Positions 1-9,354 of a DNA stretch of 64,000 nucleotides are shown here, piece after piece. The notes under the pieces are model-generated. The model saw nothing but the letters and a program-made list of their open reading frames with translations, was not told the origin of the DNA and ran no database searches. Positions within the stretch are counted from its first letter, which is position 1, and every line of letters starts with the position of its first letter. This stretch comes from Natronolimnohabitans sp. A-GB9 (lineage in GTDB: Archaea > Halobacteriota > Halobacteria > Halobacteriales > Natrialbaceae): positions 186,001-250,000 of the forward strand of contig NZ_JAVDDV010000006.1 in the NCBI RefSeq assembly GCF_030848565.1, read 5' to 3'. A program made the position numbers and the translations under genes.

Positions 1-2
1 TC

Positions 3-311
3 GACGGCCACGTCGGCGGCTGGGTCGGCGTCTATCCGCCCGCGATCGACCGCGTCGAGAATCCGACGCTCGTACTCGTCGACGGCCGGGAGTACGAACT
101 GACCTGGGAGAACATGGATGGCGTCCACCACAACGTCGCGTTCTGGGACGACGACCGCGAGGTCGTCGACGAGTACTCGACCGATGGCAACGAGATCGTC
201 GGCGAGACCGAGACGCTCGTGTTCGAGGCGACGCCCGAGATGGAGACCTACCGCTGTGAGTACCAACAGGAGAGACAGCGCGGCGACGTCATCGTTATCG
301 ACGAATCGTGA
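3..311 (+). CDS. Cupredoxin (halocyanin-like) C-terminal part, cut by window start
   Basis: The reading frame is open from the left edge, so the N-terminus is missing. The visible 102 residues have the cupredoxin pattern of a Trp-Glu-Asn strand, then HHNVAFW, and a terminal YRCEYQQE strand. Halocyanins use the first His, a Cys, a second His about three residues after the Cys, and a Met to bind copper. Here Gln sits where the second His is expected after Cys and no Met follows, so the type 1 copper site looks incomplete. Such proteins normally act outside the membrane as small electron carriers. The fold call is fairly secure; copper binding is doubtful. Confidence 0.7.
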   Translation, partial: DGHVGGWVGVYPPAIDRVENPTLVLVDGREYELTWENMDGVHHNVAFWDDDREVVDEYSTDGNEIVGETETLVFEATPEMETYRCEYQQERQRGDVIVIDES

Positions 312-403
312 GTGTAATCACACCGACAACCGGACGGATCAGTACCGAACGCTCTGCTGTCGGTCCGTTTGCGACTCGCTCGAGGCGGGACCCGTCGAAC
401 CGC

Positions 404-820
404 TTATCGGACGACGGTGACCGAGACGGGTGCCCGTCGGACGATCTGCTCGGCGACGCTGCCCAGCAGGACCCGCGAGACGCCCTTTCGACCGTGACTG
501 CCGACGATGATGTGATCGATGTCGTGCTCCTGGGCGTAGGAGACGACCTCGCGTGCGGGGTTCCCGGCGGCAACCTCCATCCGGAAGTCGACGTCGGTCG
601 TGTCGACGAGCTCCGAGAGGTCCTCGCGTAGTTCTGCCGCGGCCGTCTCCCGCCGTTCGCCGAGCAGGTCCTGGATGGCCTTGATGCTCGCACCCGTATA
701 CCCATCCGCGAACTCGACGACGCGCAACAGTACGATTTCCTCGTCGCTGTACTCGTCGAACGCGCGTTTCACTGCCTTCTGTGCCGGTTCCGAACCGTCG
801 TACGCGACGAGGACTGTCAT
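404..820 (-). CDS. Universal stress protein UspA family
   Basis: This 138-aa protein is a single Usp domain. It starts MTVLVAYDGSEPA and ends with the ATP-binding signature G-x2-G-x9-G-S at residues 107-121 (GSHGRKGVSRVLLGS), followed by a hydrophobic beta strand typical of the family. The ATG at 820 is preferred over an upstream in-frame start because it begins exactly at the conserved strand. Family members are cytosolic nucleotide-binding dimers induced by stress; the specific role is unknown. It is transcribed alone, with its 3' end facing the cupredoxin gene. Confidence 0.9.
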   Translation of the reverse strand: MTVLVAYDGSEPAQKAVKRAFDEYSDEEIVLLRVVEFADGYTGASIKAIQDLLGERRETAAAELREDLSELVDTTDVDFRMEVAAGNPAREVVSYAQEHDIDHIIVGSHGRKGVSRVLLGSVAEQIVRRAPVSVTVVR

Positions 821-904
821 AGTCGTTACTACCGCGTCCCGTGACATAAACCCGACCGCTCCTCCCGGCGGTCGGGAGTTTGCCGCCCGTCGTCCGCCGG
901 CAGG

Positions 905-1999
905 CTACTCGTCGAAGTCGTCCTCGAACCGGAACGTTCCGTCCCGCTGGACGACTTCGCCGTCGATTTCGATGACCGAGTCCTCGCTCATGTCGACGAT
1001 CATGTCGACGTGGACCGCGGAGTCGTTACCTTCGTTGTCCTCGCCGACGGTGTCGTCGTAGGCGCGGCCGACGGCCATGTGGACGGTGTCGCCCATCTTC
1101 TCGTCGAACAGCATATTGTAGGTAAACTGGTCGATGTCACGGTTCATCCCGATGCCGAGTTCACCCAGCCGACGGGCGCCCTCGTCCGTGTTCAGGACTT
1201 CGGTGAGGACGTCCTCGTTTTTCGCCGCCGCGTGGTCGACGACTTCGCCGTCCTCGAACTCGAGGTAGACGTCCGTGATCTCCCGGCCCTGATGGTACAG
1301 CGGCATGTCGAACAGCACCTCGCCCTCGACGCTGTCGGGCTGGGGTGCGGTGAAGACCTCGCCGCCGGGGAGGTTGTGTTCGCCGTGGTCGTTGAGCGTC
1401 GGATTGCCGTCGATCGACATCGTCACGTCGGTCGTGTCGCCGCTTTTGATGCGGATCTCCTCGGCGGGATCCATCAGTTCGACCATGTGCTGTTGGTGTT
1501 CGCGCTGGGCCTCCCAGTCTTTGTTGACGGCGTCCCAGACGAAGTTCTCGTAGCCTTCCGTGCTCATCTCGGCCAGCTGGGCGTTGGCCGGCGCGGGATA
1601 CTGTGTGAGACACCACCGCGTCGAGAGCCGTTCCTCGAGGATCGGCTGGTGGGCCTGCTGGTAGGCCGCTTGCGTCTCGGGATCGACGTCGCTGGTCTGG
1701 GTGACGTTGTCCGACGCACGGATCGCAATGTAGACGTCGGTGTGCTCGATCAGCGCGAGTTCGTGCTCGGGCGTCTCGTAGTCGTCGTCTCCCGCCCGGA
1801 GGAAGGCCCGCTGCTGGCGTTTGCCCGTCCGCTGGGAGACCGTGATCGGGTTCGCGCCACGCTCGCCGATCACTTCGTGGAGGGCCACAACCAGATCCTC
1901 GGCGACGGGGTGGGCGTCGACGACGACGTTGTCGCCCGCCTCGAGGTCGACCGAGTGGTTCGCGATGATCTCGGCGTGTTCGCGGATACGTGGATCCAT
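905..1999 (-). CDS. M29 family aminopeptidase (AmpS/PepS type)
   Basis: The 364-aa protein, from the ATG at 1999 (MDPRIREHAEIIANHS), has the full thermophilic-aminopeptidase (M29) length and order. The N-terminal domain carries residues such as VVDAHPVAEDLV. The C-terminal metal domain has GGEVFTAP (Glu ligand), then HMAVGRAY and HVDM (His and Asp ligands). These metallo-exopeptidases remove N-terminal residues from peptides in the cytosol. The frame stays open for 97 codons upstream, but that part is Arg/Ser-rich, unlike the acidic body, so it is excluded. A second, shorter M29-like gene lies at 47910-48857. Confidence 0.9.
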   Translation of the reverse strand: MDPRIREHAEIIANHSVDLEAGDNVVVDAHPVAEDLVVALHEVIGERGANPITVSQRTGKRQQRAFLRAGDDDYETPEHELALIEHTDVYIAIRASDNVTQTSDVDPETQAAYQQAHQPILEERLSTRWCLTQYPAPANAQLAEMSTEGYENFVWDAVNKDWEAQREHQQHMVELMDPAEEIRIKSGDTTDVTMSIDGNPTLNDHGEHNLPGGEVFTAPQPDSVEGEVLFDMPLYHQGREITDVYLEFEDGEVVDHAAAKNEDVLTEVLNTDEGARRLGELGIGMNRDIDQFTYNMLFDEKMGDTVHMAVGRAYDDTVGEDNEGNDSAVHVDMIVDMSEDSVIEIDGEVVQRDGTFRFEDDFDE

Positions 2000-2087
2000 A
2001 CGTCGGACGTCTCCGGGCGCCGGGATACCGTTTTCGCATCGAGACCTGCCGATACCGGTTCGGCGGCCGGCAGTCGAGATCGAACCG

Positions 2088-2318
2088 TCAACGTCGGTTC
2101 GCCAGGAAAATCCCGAGATAGATCGACGCCAGCGCACAGCCGACCCCAAGGCCGAACGCGAGGGTAAACGGCGACTCGAGGGTCGGCTCGCCACCTTCGT
2201 CGAACACCCAGCCGCTGAAGCCGACGACGAGCAACGCGATCGCTGCCAGGCGCAGTACGGTGACGACCTGACGGGCGCGGCCGGTCTCACGAACGGGATC
2301 GACGTCGCCGTCGGTCAT
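2088..2318 (-). CDS. Small two-TM membrane protein
   Basis: This 76-aa protein starts MTDGDVDPVRETGRA and has two hydrophobic segments (about residues 20-40 and 51-72), ending in NRR. The ATG at 2318 is chosen; an in-frame ATG at 2342 is possible. It follows the larger membrane protein at 2431-3378 on the same strand with a 112-bp gap, so co-transcription is plausible. I do not recognise a family and no function is inferred beyond an integral membrane hairpin. Confidence 0.65.
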   Translation of the reverse strand: MTDGDVDPVRETGRARQVVTVLRLAAIALLVVGFSGWVFDEGGEPTLESPFTLAFGLGVGCALASIYLGIFLANRR

Positions 2319-2430
2319 CGGAGTACCCGGCGCCGTCCGCATCGGCTCTCGAACTCGTCCATAGGACCAGTGCCGCCCGAGAGCGACGAAAAGATTGGTA
2401 TTTCGATTCGTTTCCGGAACCGGTCCAGTG

Positions 2431-3378
2431 TCAGGGAGACGTCGAGGCCGTCCCGGGTCTCGAGCGGTCCGACGTGGTCTCGCCGCCGTCATCGGTGAGG
2501 GCCTGGACGAACGAAACCGTCGTCGCCGTCAGGACCAGCGCGGCCGGCGACGCAACGAACAGCGCCAGCAGGAATCCGACGGCGCCGGCGCTGACGAGAA
2601 CCGAGAGTACGATCGAGATCCCGGCGGCGGCGACGACGTGCCAGAGAGCGAACCAGAAGTACGATCCGCCGTCGAGTCCGAACTCGGCGGAGCGACGGAA
2701 CGCCTCGAGAAAGCCCGCATCGGCGACGACGAACAGGAACGGGACGGCGTAGAAGAGGTATCCAAGTACGATCACCACGGGAACGGCGAGCAGTAGCAAC
2801 GGCGGTGCGACCACGAGAAACGGAACCACGGCCACGAACGCCCCGAAGACGACGAGATGATACAGGAAGAGCCGCGGCGCGTACGCGACGACACACTCGA
2901 GGATCGCCGCGGGTTCGCCGCGAAGTCGCCGGTCGATGCCACCCACGTATCCGGCGGCGACCACTGCAGAGATCGCCGCGTACGCAAGCAGGGCGAGGCC
3001 GAGCCACGTCAGCAGTTCGATGCCGACGCCCTCGAGAGACATTGCGATCGTCTCGACCGGCGTCTCGATGGTGATATCCGACCCGGGAGCGCCAGTCGGA
3101 TCCGTCGGTCCGTGGTCGCCGGGAACGCCCGTCGAAGGGCCTGCACGTCCGGTCGCTGGCGGCGGATCGGCGAACGACCACAGGTCGAGCAACGGCGTCG
3201 GGAAGGCAAACTCGACGTTCAGCGAGAATCCGCCGGCGGAATCGAGCGCGCGGCGGACGTTTTCGAACTCGAGCAGCGACAGACCGAACGGCACGACGAC
3301 AAACGGGAGGAGGGCGTCGAACCGGTCGACGACGCGGCCGACGTGGTCGAAGAACGTCGGCGATCGATCGGGGGCCAT
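2431..3378 (-). CDS. Polytopic membrane protein, unknown function
   Basis: The product is about 315 aa from the ATG at 3378 (MAPDRSPTFFDHVGRVV), or 332 aa if the GTG at 3429 is used. It has one hydrophobic segment near the N-terminus (LLPFVVVPFGLSLL), a Gly/Pro-rich soluble stretch, then several strong transmembrane segments in the C-terminal two thirds. The C-terminus is polar (ETTSDRSRPG). It resembles the DUF-type membrane proteins common in haloarchaea, but I cannot name the family. Its 5' end lies about 65 bp from palindromic repeat copy A. Confidence 0.7.
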   Translation of the reverse strand: MAPDRSPTFFDHVGRVVDRFDALLPFVVVPFGLSLLEFENVRRALDSAGGFSLNVEFAFPTPLLDLWSFADPPPATGRAGPSTGVPGDHGPTDPTGAPGSDITIETPVETIAMSLEGVGIELLTWLGLALLAYAAISAVVAAGYVGGIDRRLRGEPAAILECVVAYAPRLFLYHLVVFGAFVAVVPFLVVAPPLLLLAVPVVIVLGYLFYAVPFLFVVADAGFLEAFRRSAEFGLDGGSYFWFALWHVVAAAGISIVLSVLVSAGAVGFLLALFVASPAALVLTATTVSFVQALTDDGGETTSDRSRPGTASTSP

Positions 3379-3443
3379 ACCGTCCACGACTGACGACAGC
3401 TGATTGAAGCTTTCGCTCGTCGTGGACACGTTCGAGGGTGGTC

Positions 3444-3553
3444 ATACTGTTGGACAGCACTATTCGACGATCGGTCGCGCTACTGCGGCCGTCCCAACGG
3501 GTGACGGCCGCGCGTTCGCGACCGACGTCTTACTGCCTGCTGTCCGACAGTAT
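3444..3553. repeat. Long palindromic element, copy A (110 bp)
   Basis: The ends are ATACTGTTGGACAGCA and TGCTGTCCGACAGTAT, an inverted repeat, and the inner arms continue the palindrome (GGTCGCG with CGCGACC; GCGGCCGTCC with GGTGACGGCCGC). The whole 110 bp can fold as one imperfect hairpin. It sits between the start of the membrane protein gene and ltaE. Seven other copies lie in this window; copy B at 11810 shares both arms almost base for base. Confidence 0.9.
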
Positions 3554-3639
3554 CAGAATCCAAACGACCGCCGGTGTCCAGGTCACCAAACCGACGGCGG
3601 TCGTCGGCTATTTCATCTCGTATCTCACACACTCGAGCC

Positions 3640-4670
<1,031 letters not shown>

Positions 4671-4674
<4 letters not shown>

Positions 4675-4796
4675 CGCATTCCGTCGCGGAACTCGAGGAC
4701 CGTTCGCCGAATCAACAGGTACGTAAAGAAGATCAGCGCGAGGAGGATCACCACGATCGCGATGATGATGGGGTCGTCGGGGAGGAGGCCGAGCAT
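4671..4796 (-). CDS. 41-aa single-TM microprotein
   Basis: The short ORF starts with ATG at 4796 and ends with TAG at 4671. It reads MLGLLPDDPIIIAIVVILL, continues with a hydrophobic core to TYLLIRR, and ends TVLEFRDGMR. The layout is a short acidic N-terminus, one transmembrane helix of about 22 residues and a charged cytosolic tail. It overlaps the ltaE stop by four bases in the convergent direction. The clean membrane topology and codon use make it a probable real gene, but conservation is unknown. Confidence 0.6.
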
Positions 4797-5173
4797 GGGC
4801 GGAGCTACCGTGTCAGCATCCAAAACCGTTTCGACCTCACTCACGTCTCTCTCGATCGACTCGAGAGGGCTGTGAGCGCGGTGTCGTAAGCTAAAGCCGT
4901 CCTTTCACCTTCCGCCGCGTATATCGGGATGGGCGACGTAGCGAACACTGCGTCTCGTTCGGCGATTCCTCCACGCTCGATCGAGACCGGTCGTCGGTCG
5001 CTTGCCGTCTCGTGATGGCGTCGCGACCGCACGTTCGAATCCGGCCCCGCCGGCACACCCTCGCTGACGCGATGCCCCCGCTTCTCCCGTCGATCGCCAC
5101 TCGAGTGCTGGACTTGACGTGCTCGTGATTCCCGTGCCCACGTTCAAATGGAAAGCCGAGGCTCACTCGAGCC
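4797..5173. other. Intergenic gap, no convincing gene
   Basis: These 377 bp contain open frames on both strands, but all are Arg/Ser-rich without a recognisable start context or fold. No tRNA-like or repeat structure was found. Sequence upstream of 5174 probably holds the promoter of the MinD-fusion gene. Confidence 0.5.
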
Positions 5174-6508
5174 ATGATCGCAATCGCCGGTGTGAAAGGT
5201 GGCTGTGGCAAAACGACGACGACACTCGCACTCGCCGAGGCGTTCGGCCGTACTGGGACACCCGTCATCGCAGTCGATGCCGACCGACAGCTGCCGAACC
5301 TCCACGTCAGGGCCGGGATCGATCGCCGACCGACGCTTGCGGCAGTCACCGACGACGACGTCCGCCGAGTCGCCCAACGGAAGCCGGAGTCGACGAACGT
5401 CGACGTGTTGCCGGCACCGACCGCCGACGAACGGGTCGACGTGGCGTCGGCCATCGAGACGTTCGACCTGGACTCGACACAGGTGATACTCGACTGCCCG
5501 TCGGGTGCAGGTCCCGATGCCGTCGACCCGATCTCGGTCGCCGATGCGGTGATCGTCGTGACGACCGACGACGAGCGAAGTCTCGAGGGCGCCGAGACGA
5601 CCATCGAGATGGCCACGCGTCTCGGAACGCCGATCCTCGGTACCGTCGTCACGCAGTGTGGGGCCGTCCCCGACGACGTCCGTTCGTGGCTCGACGTCCC
5701 GGTCCTCGGCCGACTCCCCGACGCCGACGCGCCGCTGTCGAACGCGGACGTCCGGGACGCCGCCGACGAGGTCGTCCGGACGCTTCGTCGAAGAAACGCG
5801 ACGGCTCGGACGCTACCGGGGTCGGCCGACGAACTGCTGGCCACCGGGATCGACGCCCTCGACCGTCGACTCGGCGGCGTCTCGCCGGGAACCGTCGTCG
5901 CGCTGACGGCCGACCCGGCCAGCCAGGCCGAACAGCTCCTGTATCAGGCGACTGCACCACGCGGGACGCTCTACGTTACGACCCGCCGGTCGGCACGGAA
6001 CGTCGAGCGCGCACTCGAGTCGTCGACGCTTCCGACCGGCGCCCCGACAGTCAGACGCCTCAATCGAACGGACCCGCTCGCGCAGCTACGGACGATGCTC
6101 GAGAAACTCCCCGACGGCGCGACGCTGGTCGTCGACGCGATGACGACGCTCGAACGCTGTGACGAAGACGACTACGCCGGGTTCGTCGACGCGCTCGAAG
6201 ACCGGATCGTCGCGACCGGAAGCGTCGCGTTTCTCTACTGTCCAAACCGCGATTCCCCGCCGTCGAATCGCCCGCTTACGACCCACTTCGCGGACGTCGT
6301 CCTCGACCTCGAGACGGTCGTTCCCGAGACTGGAGCGGCCGTCGAACACTACCTTTCGGTGCCGAAACACCGCGCTAACTGTGGGTTTTCGGAAACGATC
6401 GAACTCGCCTTCGACGGCGCGTCGGACGCAGTTACCGTTCCCGAGACGAACGAGCAGTCGTCTCGCCAGTCCGATCAGTGTGCCCTCGAGCCCGATTCGA
6501 GTGACTGA
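5174..6508 (+). CDS. MinD/ParA-type ATPase fused to a RecA/KaiC-like domain lacking a P-loop
   Basis: The protein has 444 aa. Residues 1-205 are a MinD/ParA ATPase with the deviant Walker A KGGCGKTT (8-15), the switch region AVDADRQLPNL and the DCPSGAG motif near 107-113. From about residue 215 a second domain begins with LLATGIDALDRRLGG, the entry of RecA/RadA/KaiC domains. Where the Walker A should follow, it reads ALTADPASQAEQLL with no Gly-Lys-Ser/Thr. A Walker B-like strand (TLVVDAMTTL) remains. MinD proteins position structures at membranes or poles; the second domain may be a non-catalytic partner or regulator. Its 3' end overlaps a convergent MinD gene by 77 bp. Confidence 0.8.
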   Translation: MIAIAGVKGGCGKTTTTLALAEAFGRTGTPVIAVDADRQLPNLHVRAGIDRRPTLAAVTDDDVRRVAQRKPESTNVDVLPAPTADERVDVASAIETFDLDSTQVILDCPSGAGPDAVDPISVADAVIVVTTDDERSLEGAETTIEMATRLGTPILGTVVTQCGAVPDDVRSWLDVPVLGRLPDADAPLSNADVRDAADEVVRTLRRRNATARTLPGSADELLATGIDALDRRLGGVSPGTVVALTADPASQAEQLLYQATAPRGTLYVTTRRSARNVERALESSTLPTGAPTVRRLNRTDPLAQLRTMLEKLPDGATLVVDAMTTLERCDEDDYAGFVDALEDRIVATGSVAFLYCPNRDSPPSNRPLTTHFADVVLDLETVVPETGAAVEHYLSVPKHRANCGFSETIELAFDGASDAVTVPETNEQSSRQSDQCALEPDSSD

Positions 6509-7160
6509 CCGCTCGAGCGACTGCGGCAAACGACTCGACAGCCGGTGAGTCCGGTGCGATTTCGCCGACGGATCGCCACCGTGACTGGGCCTCGTCGACG
6601 GCCGAGCACTCGCCGACGACGGTCGCCGAGGTTCCGAACCGCCTTTCGATACGACTCGCGAGTTCCTCGTGGTCTGCGTGGTCGGCCCGATTGAGGACGA
6701 CCGACGCGATCGGTGTCTCCAGATCGGCTGCGACGCGAGACGTCCGGACGGCGTCGACGAGTGCGGCCTCGTCCGGCGTCGTGACGAGGACCGCCTGCCG
6801 GGCCGTCTCGAGAACGGCTCCGACGTCTCCTGCAAGACCGGCGGGACAGTCGATCACGATCCGGTCGTACTCCCGCTCGAGGCGGTCGACGACGCGGCTC
6901 AGTTCGGAAAGTGCCGACGCGCGAGCGCCGGCTAGGGTTCGTCCACACGGAAGATAGCGAACCGTCCCGATCCGTTCGACGGCAGCCGTCGGTTCGGCGC
7001 GGCCGGCAAGCACGTCGTGGAGGTCGGGACCCCTCCCGGGCGGGAGATCCGCGGCCGTGAGATCGCCGTCGACGACGACCGCCTCGAGTTCAGCGCCCAG
7101 ATTCAGTGCCGTCGTCGACTTGCCGACGCCGCCCTTGCCCCCGGTTACCGCGACGATCAT
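6432..7160 (-). CDS. MinD/ParA family ATPase
   Basis: The 242-aa protein from the ATG at 7160 has the deviant Walker A KGGVGKST (residues 9-16), VVDGDL, and the VIDCPAGL switch motif. The C-terminal 25 residues are polar and lie antisense to the end of the gene at 5174-6508. The start codon overlaps the stop of the upstream ORF 7157-7510 (ATGA), so the two are translationally coupled. Haloarchaea carry several MinD paralogues, and in Haloferax some affect motility and cell shape; which paralogue this is cannot be told here. Confidence 0.88.
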   Translation of the reverse strand: MIVAVTGGKGGVGKSTTALNLGAELEAVVVDGDLTAADLPPGRGPDLHDVLAGRAEPTAAVERIGTVRYLPCGRTLAGARASALSELSRVVDRLEREYDRIVIDCPAGLAGDVGAVLETARQAVLVTTPDEAALVDAVRTSRVAADLETPIASVVLNRADHADHEELASRIERRFGTSATVVGECSAVDEAQSRWRSVGEIAPDSPAVESFAAVARAVSHSNRARGHTDRTGETTARSSRER

Positions 7161-7510
7161 CGCCCAGACCAGACGACCTCGGCCGTCGGTTTCCACGTCT
7201 CGAGGTCGGTACCGACCTCCAGTCGGTCGAGCGATTCGTCGTCGGCTCGCCGGGTGTCGACGACCGCGACCGGTGTGTCGACTGGCGGAGCCGGACTGGC
7301 GAACCCGATACCGCGGGTGCGACCGGGACGGACGATCCCCGTCCAGACGTCACCGTCCCACTCGCGGGCCTCCTGTTTTGGCGCCAGGGTCGGTCCCTCG
7401 AGACGACTCCGAAGCCGAACCCGTTGTGGTGTCGACTGCGTGTTCGTGACGAGCCCCCGGACGAGCGTCGTGGTATCGTGTCTCTCACACGTCGCGTCCA
7501 CGTCGACCAT
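7157..7510 (-). CDS. Conserved-type small beta protein coupled to MinD
   Basis: This 117-aa protein begins MVDVDATCERHDTTTLVRG and alternates polar and hydrophobic residues (RVRLRSRLEGPTLAP, AVVDTRR), suggesting an immunoglobulin-like beta sandwich. No signal peptide or membrane segment is visible. Its stop overlaps the MinD start by 4 bp, which is strong evidence for a common operon and probably a joint function. It ends in EVVWSGR. I do not recognise a named family with certainty. Confidence 0.7.
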   Translation of the reverse strand: MVDVDATCERHDTTTLVRGLVTNTQSTPQRVRLRSRLEGPTLAPKQEAREWDGDVWTGIVRPGRTRGIGFASPAPPVDTPVAVVDTRRADDESLDRLEVGTDLETWKPTAEVVWSGR

Positions 7511-7689
7511 GCCGCGTCTCGTGCTCGATGACTGATAAACGTCGACCTCGAGTCGGCTTCGTGTCCGGAGACCGGGTGCCGTGTGGCGAACCGCCGACGA
7601 TGACGGTCGATTCGGCCCACGATCGACGTATAGATCGATGCGGAAATCCGCGTAAAACTCTCCTCTGAGTTAAAATCGATCGAAAAGCC

Positions 7690-7731
7690 TCGAAACGGTT
7701 ATCCCCCTCGGTAGTAGAGTCCCGAACAGAA
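7690..7731 (+). promoter_or_regulatory. Probable gap promoter
   Basis: A TATA-like GGTTATCC at about 7695-7702 lies about 30 bp before the GAPDH start, giving a very short leader. The preceding sequence is locally AT-rich (GTTAAAATCG), unlike the surrounding coding DNA. Confidence 0.4.
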
Positions 7732-8744
7732 TGATTCAGGTCGCGATCAACGGCTACGGTACGATCGGCAAACGCGTCGCGGACGCCGTTCGACAGCAAC
7801 CGGATATGGAGGTCCTCGGTGTCGCCAAGACCCGTCCCAACTTCGAAGCCGAAACGGCCCTCGACAAGGGGTTCCCGCTCTACGCTGCGATCGAAGAGCG
7901 CGCAGACCAGTTCGAGGAGGCCGGCCTCGAGATCGCTGGTCCGGTCGAAGACCTCGTCGACGAGGCCGACATCGTCGTCGACGCCACGCCCTCCGGCATC
8001 GGCGCGGAGAACAAGTCGATGTACGAGGAGTACGACACGCCGGCGCTCTACCAGGGCGGTGAGGACGCCGACCTCGTCGACGTCAGTTTCAACGCGCGTT
8101 CGAACTTCGAAGACGCGACTGGCGCCGATCACGTCCGTGTCGTCTCCTGTAACACGACCGGACTCTCGCGGGTCATCGCGCCGCTTCGTGAGGCCTACGG
8201 CGTCGAAAAGGTCCGTGCGACGCTCGTTCGTCGTGGCGGTGACCCCGGCCAGACCTCCCGCGGACCGATCAACGACATCCTGCCGAACCCGGTCACCATC
8301 CCCTCCCACCACGGTCCCGACGTCGAGACGATCTTCGACGATCTGGACATCGACACGCTCGGGATGAAGGTGCCCGCGACGCTGATGCACATGCACAGCC
8401 TGAACGTCACGCTCGAGGAGGAGGTCGATGCCGCCGAGGTTCGCGACCTGTTCGCCGACGAGTCGCGTCTGTTCATGATCCCCGAACGGATGTCGATCGA
8501 CGGCAGCGGCAAACTCAAAGAGTACGCGATGGACGCCGGCCGCCCGCGGGGCGACATCTGGGAGAACTGCATCTGGGAGGAGTCGATCTCGACGGTCGGT
8601 CGCGACCTCTATCTCTTCCAGGGAATCCACCAGGAGTCCGACGTCGTGCCGGAGAACATCGACGCGATCCGGGCGGTGCTCGGCGAGGCCGACGCCGAAG
8701 AGAGCATCGAGACGACGAACGAGACGATGGGCGTCGGGCTGTAA
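7731..8744 (+). CDS. gap: Glyceraldehyde-3-phosphate dehydrogenase, archaeal type II
   Basis: The 337-aa enzyme oxidises glyceraldehyde 3-phosphate to 1,3-bisphosphoglycerate, or works in reverse in gluconeogenesis, using NAD(P). It starts [20 protein letters not shown], the Rossmann glycine motif, has the catalytic Cys at residue 140 in SCNTTGL, and HMHSLNV in the catalytic domain. The length and motifs fit the archaeal class II enzyme rather than the bacterial type. It is monocistronic and divergent from the MinD-coupled gene. Confidence 0.97.
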   Translation: MIQVAINGYGTIGKRVADAVRQQPDMEVLGVAKTRPNFEAETALDKGFPLYAAIEERADQFEEAGLEIAGPVEDLVDEADIVVDATPSGIGAENKSMYEEYDTPALYQGGEDADLVDVSFNARSNFEDATGADHVRVVSCNTTGLSRVIAPLREAYGVEKVRATLVRRGGDPGQTSRGPINDILPNPVTIPSHHGPDVETIFDDLDIDTLGMKVPATLMHMHSLNVTLEEEVDAAEVRDLFADESRLFMIPERMSIDGSGKLKEYAMDAGRPRGDIWENCIWEESISTVGRDLYLFQGIHQESDVVPENIDAIRAVLGEADAEESIETTNETMGVGL

Positions 8745-8854
8745 CGAGGCGACTGAACGGTCACGATCGGTGACCCCTCTTTCTTCGATTTCGACCGCCG
8801 GGAACAACTAGTGACGACAGAAAGTTTTTGGCTCGCCACCCACTATCTCCTCGC

Positions 8855-9256
8855 ATGCGCCGAGACGACCGCGACGAACCCTTCGACGACCTGTTCCGCG
8901 AAATCGAGCGAATGATGAACGAGATGATGAACGGGGCAGACGCGAACGTCGACTTCTCCGCCTCGAGCGACGTCGATAACGGCTTCGGGATGGACACTCA
9001 CGTCGACATCCACGAGACCGACGACGAGGTCCGCGTCGTCGCCGACCTCCCGGGCGTCGAGAAGGACAACATCGAACTCGAATGTGACGGCAAGACCCTG
9101 ACGATCTCCGCCTCGAGCGACCACCGTCAGTACGACGAACGCGTCTCCCTGCCCCAGCGCGTCAACGAACACACCGCTTCCGCGACCTACAACAACGGCG
9201 TCCTCGAGGTCGTCTTCGAGCCCGCAGAGCAGTCCTCGGGTATCAGCCTCGAGTAA
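8855..9256 (+). CDS. Hsp20 / alpha-crystallin small heat shock protein
   Basis: The 133-aa chaperone starts at the ATG MRRDDRDEPFDDLFREIER (an upstream TTG start is less likely). A Met-rich amphipathic N-terminus (IERMMNEMMNG) is followed by an alpha-crystallin domain with VRVVADLPGVEKDNIELE and YNNGVLEVVFE. The C-terminal tail is short (SSGISLE). These ATP-independent chaperones hold unfolding proteins. The gene stands alone downstream of gap. Confidence 0.92.
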   Translation: MRRDDRDEPFDDLFREIERMMNEMMNGADANVDFSASSDVDNGFGMDTHVDIHETDDEVRVVADLPGVEKDNIELECDGKTLTISASSDHRQYDERVSLPQRVNEHTASATYNNGVLEVVFEPAEQSSGISLE

Positions 9257-9354
9257 CGTAGCCGTCGCGGTCGACGTATCGCCTCCGTTTTTCGGCAGTG
9301 GTTTCGACTCGACGGGCCCCTTTCTGTCTCGAGAGACGAACCCGTTCGAACCGG

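Noticed and set aside
1010-2167. Long plus-strand ORF (385 codons) opposite the M29 gene
   Set aside because: It mirrors the aminopeptidase codons on the other strand and has repetitive Val/Asp/Arg content without any family motif.
7485-8807. 440-codon minus-strand ORF over gap
   Set aside because: It is the antisense of GAPDH; high GC removes stops in this frame. The plus-strand protein has all catalytic motifs.
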